DNA of 64,000 nucleotides from Tritrichomonas musculus (taxonomy: Eukaryota; Parabasalia; Tritrichomonadida; Tritrichomonadidae). The stretch spans positions 1,939,001 to 2,003,000 of the forward strand of contig JAPFFF010000020.1 of assembly GCA_039105265.1 (NCBI GenBank). Direction: 5' to 3'. The translations under genes and the position numbers were made by a program. Shown one piece after another: positions 30,076 to 40,055 of the stretch (position 1 is its first letter; each line of letters begins with the position of its first letter). The notes below the pieces were generated by a model that saw only the letters and a program-made list of their open reading frames with translations, was not told the DNA's origin and searched no databases.

Positions 30076-30692
30076 AAACAATATTCTAATAATTATAAGT
30101 AAAATTAAATAGTAATTATATCTATTTTTGTTTATATTATACAAGATAGCCGCTTTTTGAGCTACGCTCAAAAAGTGTCTTTATCAAATTTATAAATAAA
30201 GTAAATTTTTTTTCGCCAACATGTATTCCAATTGGAATAACAATTGAATGAATATTTGAATGGATATATCAGAAAAATTGAGAAGACTTGCATCCTGAAC
30301 GATTGTGATTAAAAGATCGAAATAATTATTTAAATAAGATAATCAATTTTGATCATTAGATAATATTGATAGGAAAACTTGATTCAGAAATTGCATGTGA
30401 ATCAGGAAAGTTTAACGAAAGATTATAAAATAAGGATTTATAGCTGGCATCTGGGAAATTAGTTTTTTATCTAAAAAAAATATATTTTCTTTTTTGATTC
30501 AATCAATTTATCCAAGATATAAACTGAGAACATCTTTGCAAAGGAAGTATAAAATCTATGTCATCCTGTTCCTGAATAAAAAGGCCAAAATAATATCATA
30601 TAAAAATACTATTCTATTAAAGATTAAAATATAATTTTGATTATAATGTAGTAATTATTTTTTATTAATTATTAAGACTCCAATTTATAGCC
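30076..30692. other. AT-rich spacer with a 10-bp hairpin
   Basis: A 10-bp perfect hairpin (CTTTTTGAGC, loop TAC, GCTCAAAAAG) lies at 30153-30175, 78 nt after the ubiquitin-like gene. Nothing else is seen. The ankyrin array of the minus strand ends at 30693. Confidence 0.5.
30153..30175 (+). terminator. Hairpin downstream of the ubiquitin-like gene
   Basis: 10-bp stem with a 3-nt loop. A 3'-end role is possible but unproved; it could be a dispersed repeat. Confidence 0.35.
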
Positions 30693-32716
30693 TTAGGGTT
30701 TTGCTTTGATCGGTCCTTTAGATAGAAGGTCAACAATTTCTCGATGATTTTTTTCTCTTGCATAGTCAATGGCTGTTTTGTAAAAAAATAATTTCAAAAT
30801 TCCATAAATCATTCAATTTTTTAACATAATGAAAAAAGTTAGATTTGAACATCATGAATGTTGTTGATTGAAAATGTCTTGAATGTTGATATCAATATCT
30901 TCTTGTCTTAATAATAGTTCAACAATTTCTTTATGACCTTTTATTGAAGCATTAATCAACGCCGTACAATTAAATGTTCGAGTTAAATTCCATAAATAAT
31001 TCAATTTTTCAATATCATGAAAAAAGTTAGATTTGAATATCATGAGTGTTTTAATTTAAAATGTCTTGAATGTTGATATCAATGCCTGATTGGCTTATTA
31101 ATAGTTCAACAATTTCTTTATGGCCACATAATACAGTATTAATCAACGCCGTCCAATTAAATGTTCGAGTTAAACTCCATAAACCATTCAAGTTTTCAAC
31201 AAAATGAAAAAAGTTAGATTTGAATTCCATGAATGTTGTTGATTGAAAATGTCTTGAATGTTGATATCAATGCCTTCTTGGCTTATTAATAGTTCAACAA
31301 TTTCTTTATGGCCTTCAGATGCAGCACAAATCAACGCCGTCCTATTAAATGTTCGAGTTAAATTCCATAAATCATTCAATTTTTCAATATAACCAAAAAG
31401 TTAGATTTGAATTTCATGAATGTTGATATCAATGCCTGATTGGCTTATTAATAGTTCAACAATTTCTTTATGGCCTTTTTCTGCAGCACAAATCAACGCC
31501 GTATCATTAAATGTTCGAGTTAAATTCCATAAATCATTCAAGTTTTCAACAAAATGAAAAAAGTTAGATTTGAATTCCATGAATGTTGTTGATTGAAAAT
31601 GTCTTGAATGTTGATATCAATGCCTTCTTGGCTTATTAATAGTTCAACAATTTCTTTATGGCCTTCAGATGCAGCACAAATCAACGCCGTCCTATTAAAT
31701 GTTCGAGTTAAATTCCATAAATCATTCAATTTTTCAATATAACCAAAAAGTTAGATTTGAATTTCATGAATGTTGGTATCAATGCCTTCTTGGCTTATTA
31801 ATAGTTCAACAATTTCTTTATGGCCTTCAGATGCAGCACAAATCAACGCCGTATCATTAAATGTTCGAGTTAAATTCCATAAATAATTCAATTTTTCAAT
31901 CCTATGAAAAAAGTTAGATTTGAACTTTATGAATGTTTTTGATCTAAAATATCTTGAATATTGATATCAATGCCTTCTTGGCTTATTAATAGTTCAACAA
32001 TTTCTTTATGGCCATTATATGCAGCAATATTCAATGCCGTATTATTAAATGTTCGAGTTAAATTCCATAAATCATTCAATTTTTCAACAAAATGAAAAAA
32101 GTTAGATTTGAATATCATGAATGTTTTTGATTTAAAATGTTTTGAATGTTGATATCAATGCCTTCTTGGCTTAGTAATAGTTCAACAATTTCTTTATGGC
32201 CTTTGTTTGCAGCGATATTCAATGCCGTCTCATTAAATATTCGAGTTAAATTCCATAAATCATTCAATTTTTCAATATCATGAAAAAAGTTAGATTTGAA
32301 CTTTATGAATGTTTTTGATCTAAAATATCTTGAATATTGATATCAATGCCTTCTTGGCTTATTAATAGTTCAACAATTTCTTTATGGCCATTATATGCAG
32401 CAATATTCAATGCCGTATTATTAAATATTCGAGTTAAATTCCATAAATAATTCAATTTTTCAATTTCATTAAAAAAGTTAGATTTGAATTTTATGAATGT
32501 TTTTGATTTAAAATGTCTTGAATGTTGATATCAATGCCTTCTTGGCTTATTAATAGTTCAACAATTTCTTTATGGCCTCCTTTTGCAGCAATATTCAATG
32601 CCGTATAATTAAATATTCGAGTAAAATTCCATAAATCATTCAATTTTTCAATTGAATGAAAAAAGTTAGATTTGAATTTCATGAATGTTTTTGATTTAAA
32701 ATGTCATAAAAATGAT
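30693..32716 (-). repeat. Ankyrin-repeat array A (188-bp units)
   Basis: Downstream of the DUF3447 frame at 32717-33874. Ten units, mostly 188 bp apart, each hold one 33-aa ankyrin repeat (TALNIAAKGGHKEIVELLIS) and a conserved ~89-nt spacer that reads FKSNFFHSIEKLNDLWN in frame with the ankyrin that follows. Each unit ends in a stop (usually QKHS then TGA), so consecutive units are in different frames. Two units are shortened to 162 bp by a 25-nt deletion between GAATGTT repeats plus one base, and one unit is 187 bp. The last repeat ends normally with AIDYAREKNHREIVDLLSKG and a stop at 30693. With the frame upstream this looks like one locus, 30693-33874. Confidence 0.8.
31188..31887 (-). repeat. 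350-bp duplicated block inside array A
   Basis: 31188-31537 and 31538-31887 are near-identical: each is one full 188-bp unit plus one shortened 162-bp unit. The deletion that made the short unit therefore came before this two-unit duplication. Confidence 0.75.
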
Positions 32717-33874
32717 TTATATTATAATTGTTGAATTTATGTCAATAGTTAATTCTTTTAGATAAAGTTCAACAAGTGTGTAATAATCAAATTCACATAA
32801 ATAAAGAAACATGTTTTTGTATTTCATGTTTGCTGGGAAAAAACAATAATTGTGAGATTCAACTGCATATCGATAAAGATTGTTATAATAGTTGTTCTCA
32901 ATGTCATTTTGTAGATCTTCTTCGTTCATTAAATTGTCAATGATGTAGTTCGAAATTTCGTTGTGATGACATTTAACCGATTCTTCAAGAATTCTTTCGT
33001 AACCATTTGTTGGTGGTGGAACATGATTCTCTTCAAGATATCTGATCAGTTCTGCATTACAACTGTGAATCGCATAAATCCACATCGATGATGTCAGTTC
33101 AACTCCTCTCTTTTCCATGTATTTGATGATGTCATTCGAGCCATAAAATGATGCATATTCAATAAGACTGATTTTGTTATTTTCTGTCAAAAGTTGGTTT
33201 GTTTCAAAAATTGATTTTTTAATGTCAATTTCGAGTGACAAATTTCTTTGTTCTGTAAATCTGATAAATTCTTTGATTTCGTTGTTTCGAATCAGTTCAC
33301 ACAAAGAATCATCGTTTTCTCCTTCTCGTCGTTTTTCATAGAATTTGGATTCAACTTCTTTGTTCATTCGCTCGATAAATTTAGCATCTTTTAATGTTCT
33401 ATTCTTGCAGCCGTATTTTTCAATGTTTTCTTCTGTGACAAACGGTTTGATTTCTGGTTGAAAATATTCACAATACTTCTTTCCGACATATTCGGAACTC
33501 GTAATTATTGAAAAAATGGATTCTTCAATTATCATCATTTTTTCTTCAAGAAGAAATAGAAGGATTCTCTTGCTATCTTCGAAAATGTTGAAAATTTCTG
33601 AATTCGAAAAATATTTTTGGATTTCTTGTTTGAATTGTCTCAAAACTCGTTCAAATTTACAAATAAAATTCCGAACGCGCTGATGATTGTTCACAATGTT
33701 GTTTATTAAATATAATAATTCTTTGAATTCATGTTGATTATTAATTATTTGCTGACTTGTGACAAGATTAACAAAATTTTCAAATTTATCATCTGCATCC
33801 GATTCATCTTCAAGAAATTCAAGAAGAGCAACCTGAATACTTTTCTTTTTTTCAATAAATTCTTCAATATTCAT
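32717..33874 (-). CDS. DUF3447-type N-terminal part of ankyrin protein (locus A)
   Basis: 385 aa. Helical N-terminus (1-220), then the DUF3447 signature about 236-312: ISLIEYASFYGSNDIIKYM, SSMWIYAIHSCNAELIRYL. This domain sits before ankyrin repeats in trichomonad proteins. The frame closes just after LTIDINSTIII, at the first ankyrin boundary, and ankyrin units follow in shifted frames (30693-32716). Start ATG at 33874, with the shared 18-bp motif 16 nt upstream. Cytosolic, role unknown. As read it gives a protein without its ankyrins. Confidence 0.75.
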   Translation of the reverse strand: MNIEEFIEKKKSIQVALLEFLEDESDADDKFENFVNLVTSQQIINNQHEFKELLYLINNIVNNHQRVRNFICKFERVLRQFKQEIQKYFSNSEIFNIFEDSKRILLFLLEEKMMIIEESIFSIITSSEYVGKKYCEYFQPEIKPFVTEENIEKYGCKNRTLKDAKFIERMNKEVESKFYEKRREGENDDSLCELIRNNEIKEFIRFTEQRNLSLEIDIKKSIFETNQLLTENNKISLIEYASFYGSNDIIKYMEKRGVELTSSMWIYAIHSCNAELIRYLEENHVPPPTNGYERILEESVKCHHNEISNYIIDNLMNEEDLQNDIENNYYNNLYRYAVESHNYCFFPANMKYKNMFLYLCEFDYYTLVELYLKELTIDINSTIII

Positions 33875-33890
33875 TTTTTTACAAATAATA

Positions 33891-33908
33891 TGAAATGTGA
33901 TATGAAAT
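33891..33908 (-). promoter_or_regulatory. Shared 18-bp upstream motif (locus A)
   Basis: Minus-strand TTTCATATCACATTTCAT, 16 nt before the ATG at 33874. Identical to the motif before the unrelated gene at 19986. Confidence 0.6.
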
Positions 33909-34140
33909 ATAGATACTTTTAAAGACGTTTAACAACAAACTGAAACAATTTTTTCAACATGATAAATCAATTTTACATTAAATAAAATATAAATCAGGAT
34001 CGATCCTCTCCGGTAGCGGTTATTTTCCAGGTAAAATATCGATATTATCAGCTCTAACCGCCGGTAACGGTATTTATCGATAAAAAACCGAAGTATCGAT
34101 ACAAAAGTGGAAAATTTTTATCGAATGTCAGGTTTTTTGA

Positions 34141-35099
34141 GAACATAGGAAACTCTCATAATCTTTTGAAATTAATATATAATAAAGTATATCATATTAT
34201 AAGAATATTTTAATAGAAAACGTTTCCCTAATTTTGCGTATATACTGAGATATGATCAAAGAAAGTTGCCAAAATTGAGAGGAATTTCTATTCAAATGTA
34301 GTATAATTTTGTAATTGATTTTTCTCGAAAATTTGGCGGACGATTTTTCTAAAAATTTAATATAATATATAATGCAATGTATACTACTATTTAAGATAAA
34401 TGTAATATACCGGTCATTCGTTGGCTCTGTTCTGGAATAGTTTTTTCCAAAAAAAATCGTAAAATCGGCTAAAAATAGTGTAAATCGCTTTATCTCGGGA
34501 TATATACTTATAATGCGCAATTTTTTGCTTAATCGTGTTTTTAACATCATAATAAGACAAATAACCAATTTTTGGGTAAAAATATTGAATTTTGGCCGAT
34601 ATTGTTAGTAACGAGTTTTTTTGTATTTTTATCTTAATATAAAAAATCTCATTCTTCACGGATAGGAGTTTTTGGTTATTACTCTATATACAATAAGCAT
34701 ACAATCCTATAATTTTATAATCATATACAATACAGTAATGCAATTATTGTTATACTGATTATGTAGGTACACCTATTTTTTTTTTCTGACATTTAATGCA
34801 AAAATACAAAAATCAAATTTTTGAAATATATTTTATTAATAACTCGATGCAAAGCGAAGCTAATAAAAATATAACAATTGATATATATTAAGATGCTTGC
34901 AATATATATTCTTATAATACCATAAATTTTGAAACATTTTTACATTTACGTCTGGAGACTCGTTATGAAAATCACATCTTTTTGAAAGACTCTCCGCCGC
35001 GATTTCGCTTAAAATCTGAAATCATCAATAACTATCTATGGTGAGTATATATTATTAATTTCGAAGCATATCGACATATCTCGAGAGTTTCCTATGTTC
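34141..35099. mobile_element. 959-bp element with 17-bp inverted ends
   Basis: GAACATAGGAAACTCTC at 34141-34157 and its perfect reverse complement at 35083-35099. The interior is AT-rich with two open frames of unknown kind (34197-34568 and 34414-34659, minus). No transposase motif is recognised. A non-autonomous DNA transposon is possible; target duplications are not clear. Confidence 0.5.
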
Positions 35100-35256
35100 T
35101 GTTTTTTGTCGGTATTTTTTTAACAAAAAATGTATCCGATTCATTTTAATTTCTTTGACAAATGGCCAAAATGATTAAAGAAATTTATAAGGTTCTAATG
35201 AATATTGTTAATTCTCTTTAATTACATATTTTACAACAAAGAAATCATCATAATAA

Positions 35257-35471
35257 TTGAATAATCAATGTTTTCTAAAATATCGTAAATTTTATCATCT
35301 TCATGTCAATTTCTATTTGTAGATAAATATAACATTCCAGAACTATTGAATTAACTATAAATATGAGAAAGCACATAAAATATATAAATTTTATTGTTTT
35401 TAATGATAATATTTATATCGAAAATTTGGATTGTTTAAAATATATTATTTTAGAAAACATTGATTATTCAA
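35257..35471. repeat. 215-bp foldback with 26-bp perfect arms
   Basis: Arms 35257-35282 and 35446-35471 are exact reverse complements (they share AATCAATGTTTTCTAAAATA). No coding sequence between. MITE-like. Confidence 0.65.
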
Positions 35472-35569
35472 ATATACAACAAAAATGAAATTTATATCGT
35501 ATCGATAAACAACGCTGATATAAATATACAACAAAAATGAAATATACTTTAATATGATATTTTAATTTA

Positions 35570-36786
35570 TCGGGTGGTGAAAAAGTTCGTGCGATTTGTA
35601 ATACTCGCTGAATATCAAATGAAATTATTAATTTATTATATATAAATAAACTATATTAAGTATATAATATGTTAGTAAATTTTAAAGATTCAGTATCAAT
35701 TAGAACCTTACCATATTATTGTTTCAAAATAAATGCCCTTAATTTTTTTACAAAATATCTTTCAAAACTGATTTTATTATCAATTTTTGATGTAATAATT
35801 CAATGAATTCAAAATATTTTTTCATTATTTTATCATAAATATCTATAATATTATTTGCTAAATTTATGTTGATATAAGTTATATTCGAGCTACCTTGGTG
35901 ATGGTAAATAAAATAATCTTTTAATGATATAGGTAAAAAAGCAATATTCAAGAAAAATAATTAATATAACTAGATATTTAAAAGAAATATTCGATTTATT
36001 TTTATATCATAATATTTATTTGTGTTTATAAAGCAATTATAATTTTATCATTTGCATAAATAACCAAAAGAAGAAACAAAAAAATATATTTAAATTCTAT
36101 ATAAAAAATTGTGAGAAAATTAATTTTTGATAAAATAAAACTAATACAATTTTTTTGAGTAGAATGATATTCATATGAAATTATTTTGATAATTATTTAA
36201 ATATAGTTGTGCAATATTATATTAAATATTGATTCAATTTTTTCCAGCGTTTAAAATGATGGTTCATAGAGTTTTTATTATATATGCTATTTAATAGCAA
36301 CCATAAATCAATGCACGAATAATAAATCCTCCAAAATAATAAATAAATAATATATATATAATAACATAAAAATAATTATATTAAATCTAATTTATTTCAC
36401 CAATTCAATTTAGATTTTTGGCAAATTTTTTTCACTTCACTATTGTTTGGTTTTTAAAAAAAATAAAATTTAATATATGTAAAATTATATAATCGAAACA
36501 TTTGATATATAGTTATAAGTAGCATATGCCATAGTCTATTAATCATATGAGAATATTATATATATGCGAAGTTATCTTATTATTTTGCAAACTTTCATTT
36601 TTGAAAAAATAAATTTGGCCTATGTTTTTTAAATTCAAAATATTTCTGTGTGTGCTTGATAAAGAACCAATATTTTCAAATAAAAAATTGAAGAACATAA
36701 ATTAGTATTTTAATTACCTATGAATTATAAAAATGGTCTATAATTGAAAGAGTTATTTAAAACGCACGAACTTTTTCACCACCCGA
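35570..36786. mobile_element. Tc1/mariner-type element with 24-bp TIRs
   Basis: Perfect 24-bp terminal inverted repeats beginning TCGGGTGGTGAAAAAGTTC (35570-35593) and ending in its reverse complement (36763-36786), bounded by TA on both sides (35568-35569, 36787-36788) as for Tc1/mariner. Length 1217 bp suits a full-length mariner, but no transposase is readable; the longest frame (35748-35951, minus, 67 aa) is not recognisable. Old or non-autonomous copy. Perfect TIRs with a decayed body are unusual. Confidence 0.8.
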
Positions 36787-36949
36787 TAAAAATATTTTTT
36801 AAAAGAAATTTAGATATTTCTATTTTTTATTTTGACTTTTTCTTCTCAGTTATTTTAATAATATCATGGCCACTACTGTGTGCAAAACTAAGATATGACA
36901 TATAAAGACCTTTGACATTGAATGTACGAAAACATGCTCCAAAAGATTT

Positions 36950-37110
36950 TTTTTTTTCAATCAAATGAAAATAGTTAGATTTGAATAATATGAATGTCTT
37001 TGATTTAAAATGTCTTGAATGTTGATATCAATGCCTTCTTGTCTTATAAATAGTTCAACAATTTCTTTATGGCCTTCTAAGGCAGCCCAAATCAACACTG
37101 CATTATTATA
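36950..37110 (-). pseudogene. Orphan ankyrin unit
   Basis: One ankyrin repeat (LIWAALEGHKEIVELFIRQE) with the usual spacer, matching the 188-bp units of the neighbouring arrays but standing alone beside the TIR element. Broken on both sides. Confidence 0.65.
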
Positions 37111-37935
37111 TATTGGAATAAAATAGATTTGAATATCAAGAATGTTATTACATTCAAATATTTTGACAGTTAATATTAATTTTTTTTGTTGGAAAAAAGT
37201 ATTTGAATTATTTCTAGATTTTCATCTTATGCTGCTTTCAAGAATTCTTGGCTACACATACTGTTTATAAGAAGATGATATTGAATTTGGCTCATAATAT
37301 ATATGTATTCAGATACACATTATTTTTAAAATTTCAATTGAAATTATCTTTTCAATCAGAACAAGAATTTTTTTTAATATCTTTAATATGATCCAATCAT
37401 AATCTTCATATAAATTGATTTTATCTAACTTTCAGGTATTAATTGAAACATATTTAAGGTAAAATTTTCAAAATAAAGTTCCTTTTGACCAATTTCATGA
37501 GAATGACAAACAAATTGATGAATAATGAAAATCATGGTTTTATTTTGTCAAATTCATGAACTTGGAAAGGAAAATCTGTTAAAAACAAAAAATATCAATA
37601 ATTCTTTTTTTATTTATTTATTTATTTAGTGAAATAAATAATAATGATTATTGAATTAAACAGCTTTTGTCATTTGTTGATGATTGGTTATTCTTGAATT
37701 GTTTATGATGATGATGATTGTGGTACAAATTGAAACCACCGCTTTAGTAAGTGATATACAATCTGCAAACATATATTCATTAACTTTATCGACATTAAAT
37801 GTGAAAGAAAATGTTTCAAGAAATATGCAAGACATGAAATATTTATTTCCGATTTTTCTAACTGTATCTGTAATTGCATCTATATCATCTTCATCAACAA
37901 CTATATTTTCTGTTTATTCAGTAACTTTAGCATGA
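37111..37935. other. Spacer
   Basis: AT-rich, no gene supported. The plus-strand frame 37684-37935 abuts the kinase pseudogene on the other strand and looks like chance. Confidence 0.4.
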
Positions 37936-38642
37936 TTAGTTGATAATGTAATCTTTTTGAATTTTTTTTTCTGGTTCAAATGATCTTTCTGAACTTTCAA
38001 TTAAATCAACATAATCTAAGAATTCATCTTTATCAACTCCATCAATGATGAATTCTTCATTGTTTTTCAAAATATCGACAATTTCATCAAATGTAGGTCT
38101 TTCTTCTGGATTACCTGACCAGCACTTTGTATTGAGTTCTTTATAACAATTTGCAATAGGATATTTGAATTCAGGACGATAATTTTGAATGATTACTTTT
38201 GTGTAAAGCATTGGAATATCTAAATTTTTGAATGGTTCTTCAAGTGTCATTATTTCATAGACAATTAATGAAAAGGCATAAACATTACATGGTTTCATAT
38301 ATTCATAAACAATCCAACTCTTTGGTGCTATTCAAATTGGAGTGCCTTTTAAATTGGCTGTTGATTGCAAACTCAAACTTTCATCATTTTTTGGCCTCTC
38401 AAAAAGTTTTCAAAATCTGCAATCTTAGGAAATAATTAATCATCTTCCAGAATGTTTTCTGGCTATAAATCTCCGTGAATTATATTGGATGAATGATGGT
38501 ATGACATGGGTGAGGCAATGCCTAATATATTAATAAGTTTCTTCGTTTTATTCCATTGTGGTGATGATAAAGATTGGTGTTCAAATTTAATAATAGAGGA
38601 TAATGAACCATTGGAGGCATATTCAATAACAATTTTGAATAC
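37936..38642 (-). pseudogene. TKL-type kinase pseudogene
   Basis: Pieces of the same kinase subfamily as the gene at 24993: VFKIVIEYASNGSLSSII, KKLINILGIASPMSYHHS, then HGDL, a stop, PENILEDD, a stop, ADFE in place of DFG, and in another frame CNVYAFSLIVYEIMTLEEPF, CWSGNPEERPTFDEI, DEFLDYVDLIESSERSFEPE. At least two in-frame stops and one frameshift; the N-lobe is missing. Dead gene. Confidence 0.8.
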
Positions 38643-38679
38643 TTTGTTCGATTCTGCTTCTTCTAAAGTCGTCAGTTGC

Positions 38680-38940
38680 ATGTCTGGCGTAATATTCTTG
38701 ATCGCCAAGTCAGATCTCAAATACATCGCACACGTGTTCAAAACTGTTTGCGACATGTTTGATCAGTCTTCCAGAGAAGCTTTAGGACAGATGTCCCAGG
38801 CAACAATCTCAATAATAAATGAGAACAATAAGCCAAATAAAAAAGTCAAAGAACACTTCGAATTGTTATCAAATTCAATTAAGAAGTATTCAATTGAACT
38901 TGGTCTCATATCTGCATTTGCACCTCTTTTTTCTTTTTGA
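38680..38940 (+). other. Possible fragment of an unknown gene, plus strand
   Basis: From ATG 38680 the plus strand reads 86 aa with rather good codon use, including FKTVCDMFDQSSREALGQMS and KKYSIELGLISAFAPLFSF. It overlaps the upstream end of the minus-strand kinase pseudogene. I do not recognise it; it may be the C-terminal piece of another gene. Confidence 0.3.
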
Positions 38941-40055
38941 GTATTTAATTTTATATTGTTGAATAAAATTTTTTAAACTCTCCATCCATTTATGTAACTT
39001 TTTACTTTTTTTAACATTTATTTTTATTTTTATTTTTATTTTTTTTTTTTTTTTTTATGCATTTCTTACTAAAAAATTAAATTCCATAAAAGTCTGTTCG
39101 TCAGGGTTTTTTACAATGTATAGTTAACATTACTATTTCATATTATGTACAAATATTCTTTGAATTATAAATAATAAATGTATATTATTTATTGTTGAAA
39201 ATCTTTTTAATTAACTTTTAAAAAATTAATTCAAAAAATAGTTTGCGTTTATATTTTTTTGTATTTTTAAAATGTATTGAAAAAAATTTAATGTATTTCA
39301 GAATGTGATTCTATTTCATTTATCAAAATAAAATAATATTAAGCTTAGTTTAAGAAGATAATATTGACATATATTTTGAAAATAATTATTTGGGTTTGAA
39401 CTATAAAATGATGAATAAACTTCAAACCATACATACATTCATCTCTTTTGATTAAAAAGTATTATAAAAAAACCTAATATTGGATTTTACTGAATTAATT
39501 TCTATATTTTAATATATATGCATCTATACTATTTGAATATATGTATTTATTAAATATTTATTCCAATTATCAGTTTAAATTGTTTGATTGAATCTTATAT
39601 GTGCAAAATTTGAACTTTTTCAGTATTCAAAAATTTTTGGAATAATGATAAAATAGTTGAAACTAATTCATAAATCATATTTATATTTATTTATTAATAT
39701 ATATAATAATATACAATTTAAACTTTTTATATATAATGTTTTTATGAATATAGAATGATTTTTAACTATTGAAAATATAGATTTTAATAAGACAATTGAA
39801 AATTTGATATGCTTTAAAAAATTCAATTAGAAAAATATATGTGAAGGACCTATTTGAATATTTTTTTAAGTTATTGATTACTATAAAAATTATCTATTAT
39901 AATATATAGATATAATAAACAAATATTTAATATTCATTAAAATAATGATTGACGAACAAACTTTTTGACCACCCTGTACTTTTTCAGAAAGAAATGCATA
40001 AAAAAAAAAAAAAATATTGTTAAAAAAAGTTTATTAATGAATTAAATTATTTCAT
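38941..40055. other. AT-rich spacer with long inverted repeat
   Basis: No gene. It holds the inverted repeat pair 39039-39112 / 39949-40014, a T run of 18 at one end and an A run of 15 at the other. Confidence 0.5.
39039..40014. mobile_element. 976-bp inverted-repeat element, mariner-like ends
   Basis: Arms of about 70 bp pair imperfectly: T run-ATGCATTTCTT...GTCTGTTCGTCA on the left; TGACGAACAAACTTTTTGACC, then ACCCTGTAC, AAGAAATGCAT and an A run on the right. The right arm GGGTGGTCAAAAAG resembles the TIR of the element at 35570. The interior is AT-rich with no open frame. Old foldback or mariner remnant. Confidence 0.55.

Larger units (their letters stand above)
33909..35569. other. Spacer with nested inverted-repeat elements
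   Basis: No gene supported. It holds a CGGTAACGG/TATCGATA cluster (34008-34105), the TIR element 34141-35099, the short inverted repeat 35257-35471, and two direct copies of TATACAACAAAAATGAAAT near 35473 and 35525. Two overlapping minus-strand frames at 34197-34659 are Ile/Lys/Tyr-rich and unrecognised. Confidence 0.5.

Noticed and set aside
34197-34659. Two overlapping minus-strand frames (and copies at 42673-43135) as genes
   Set aside because: Low-complexity, AT-driven composition, both inside an inverted-repeat element, and no motif recognised.
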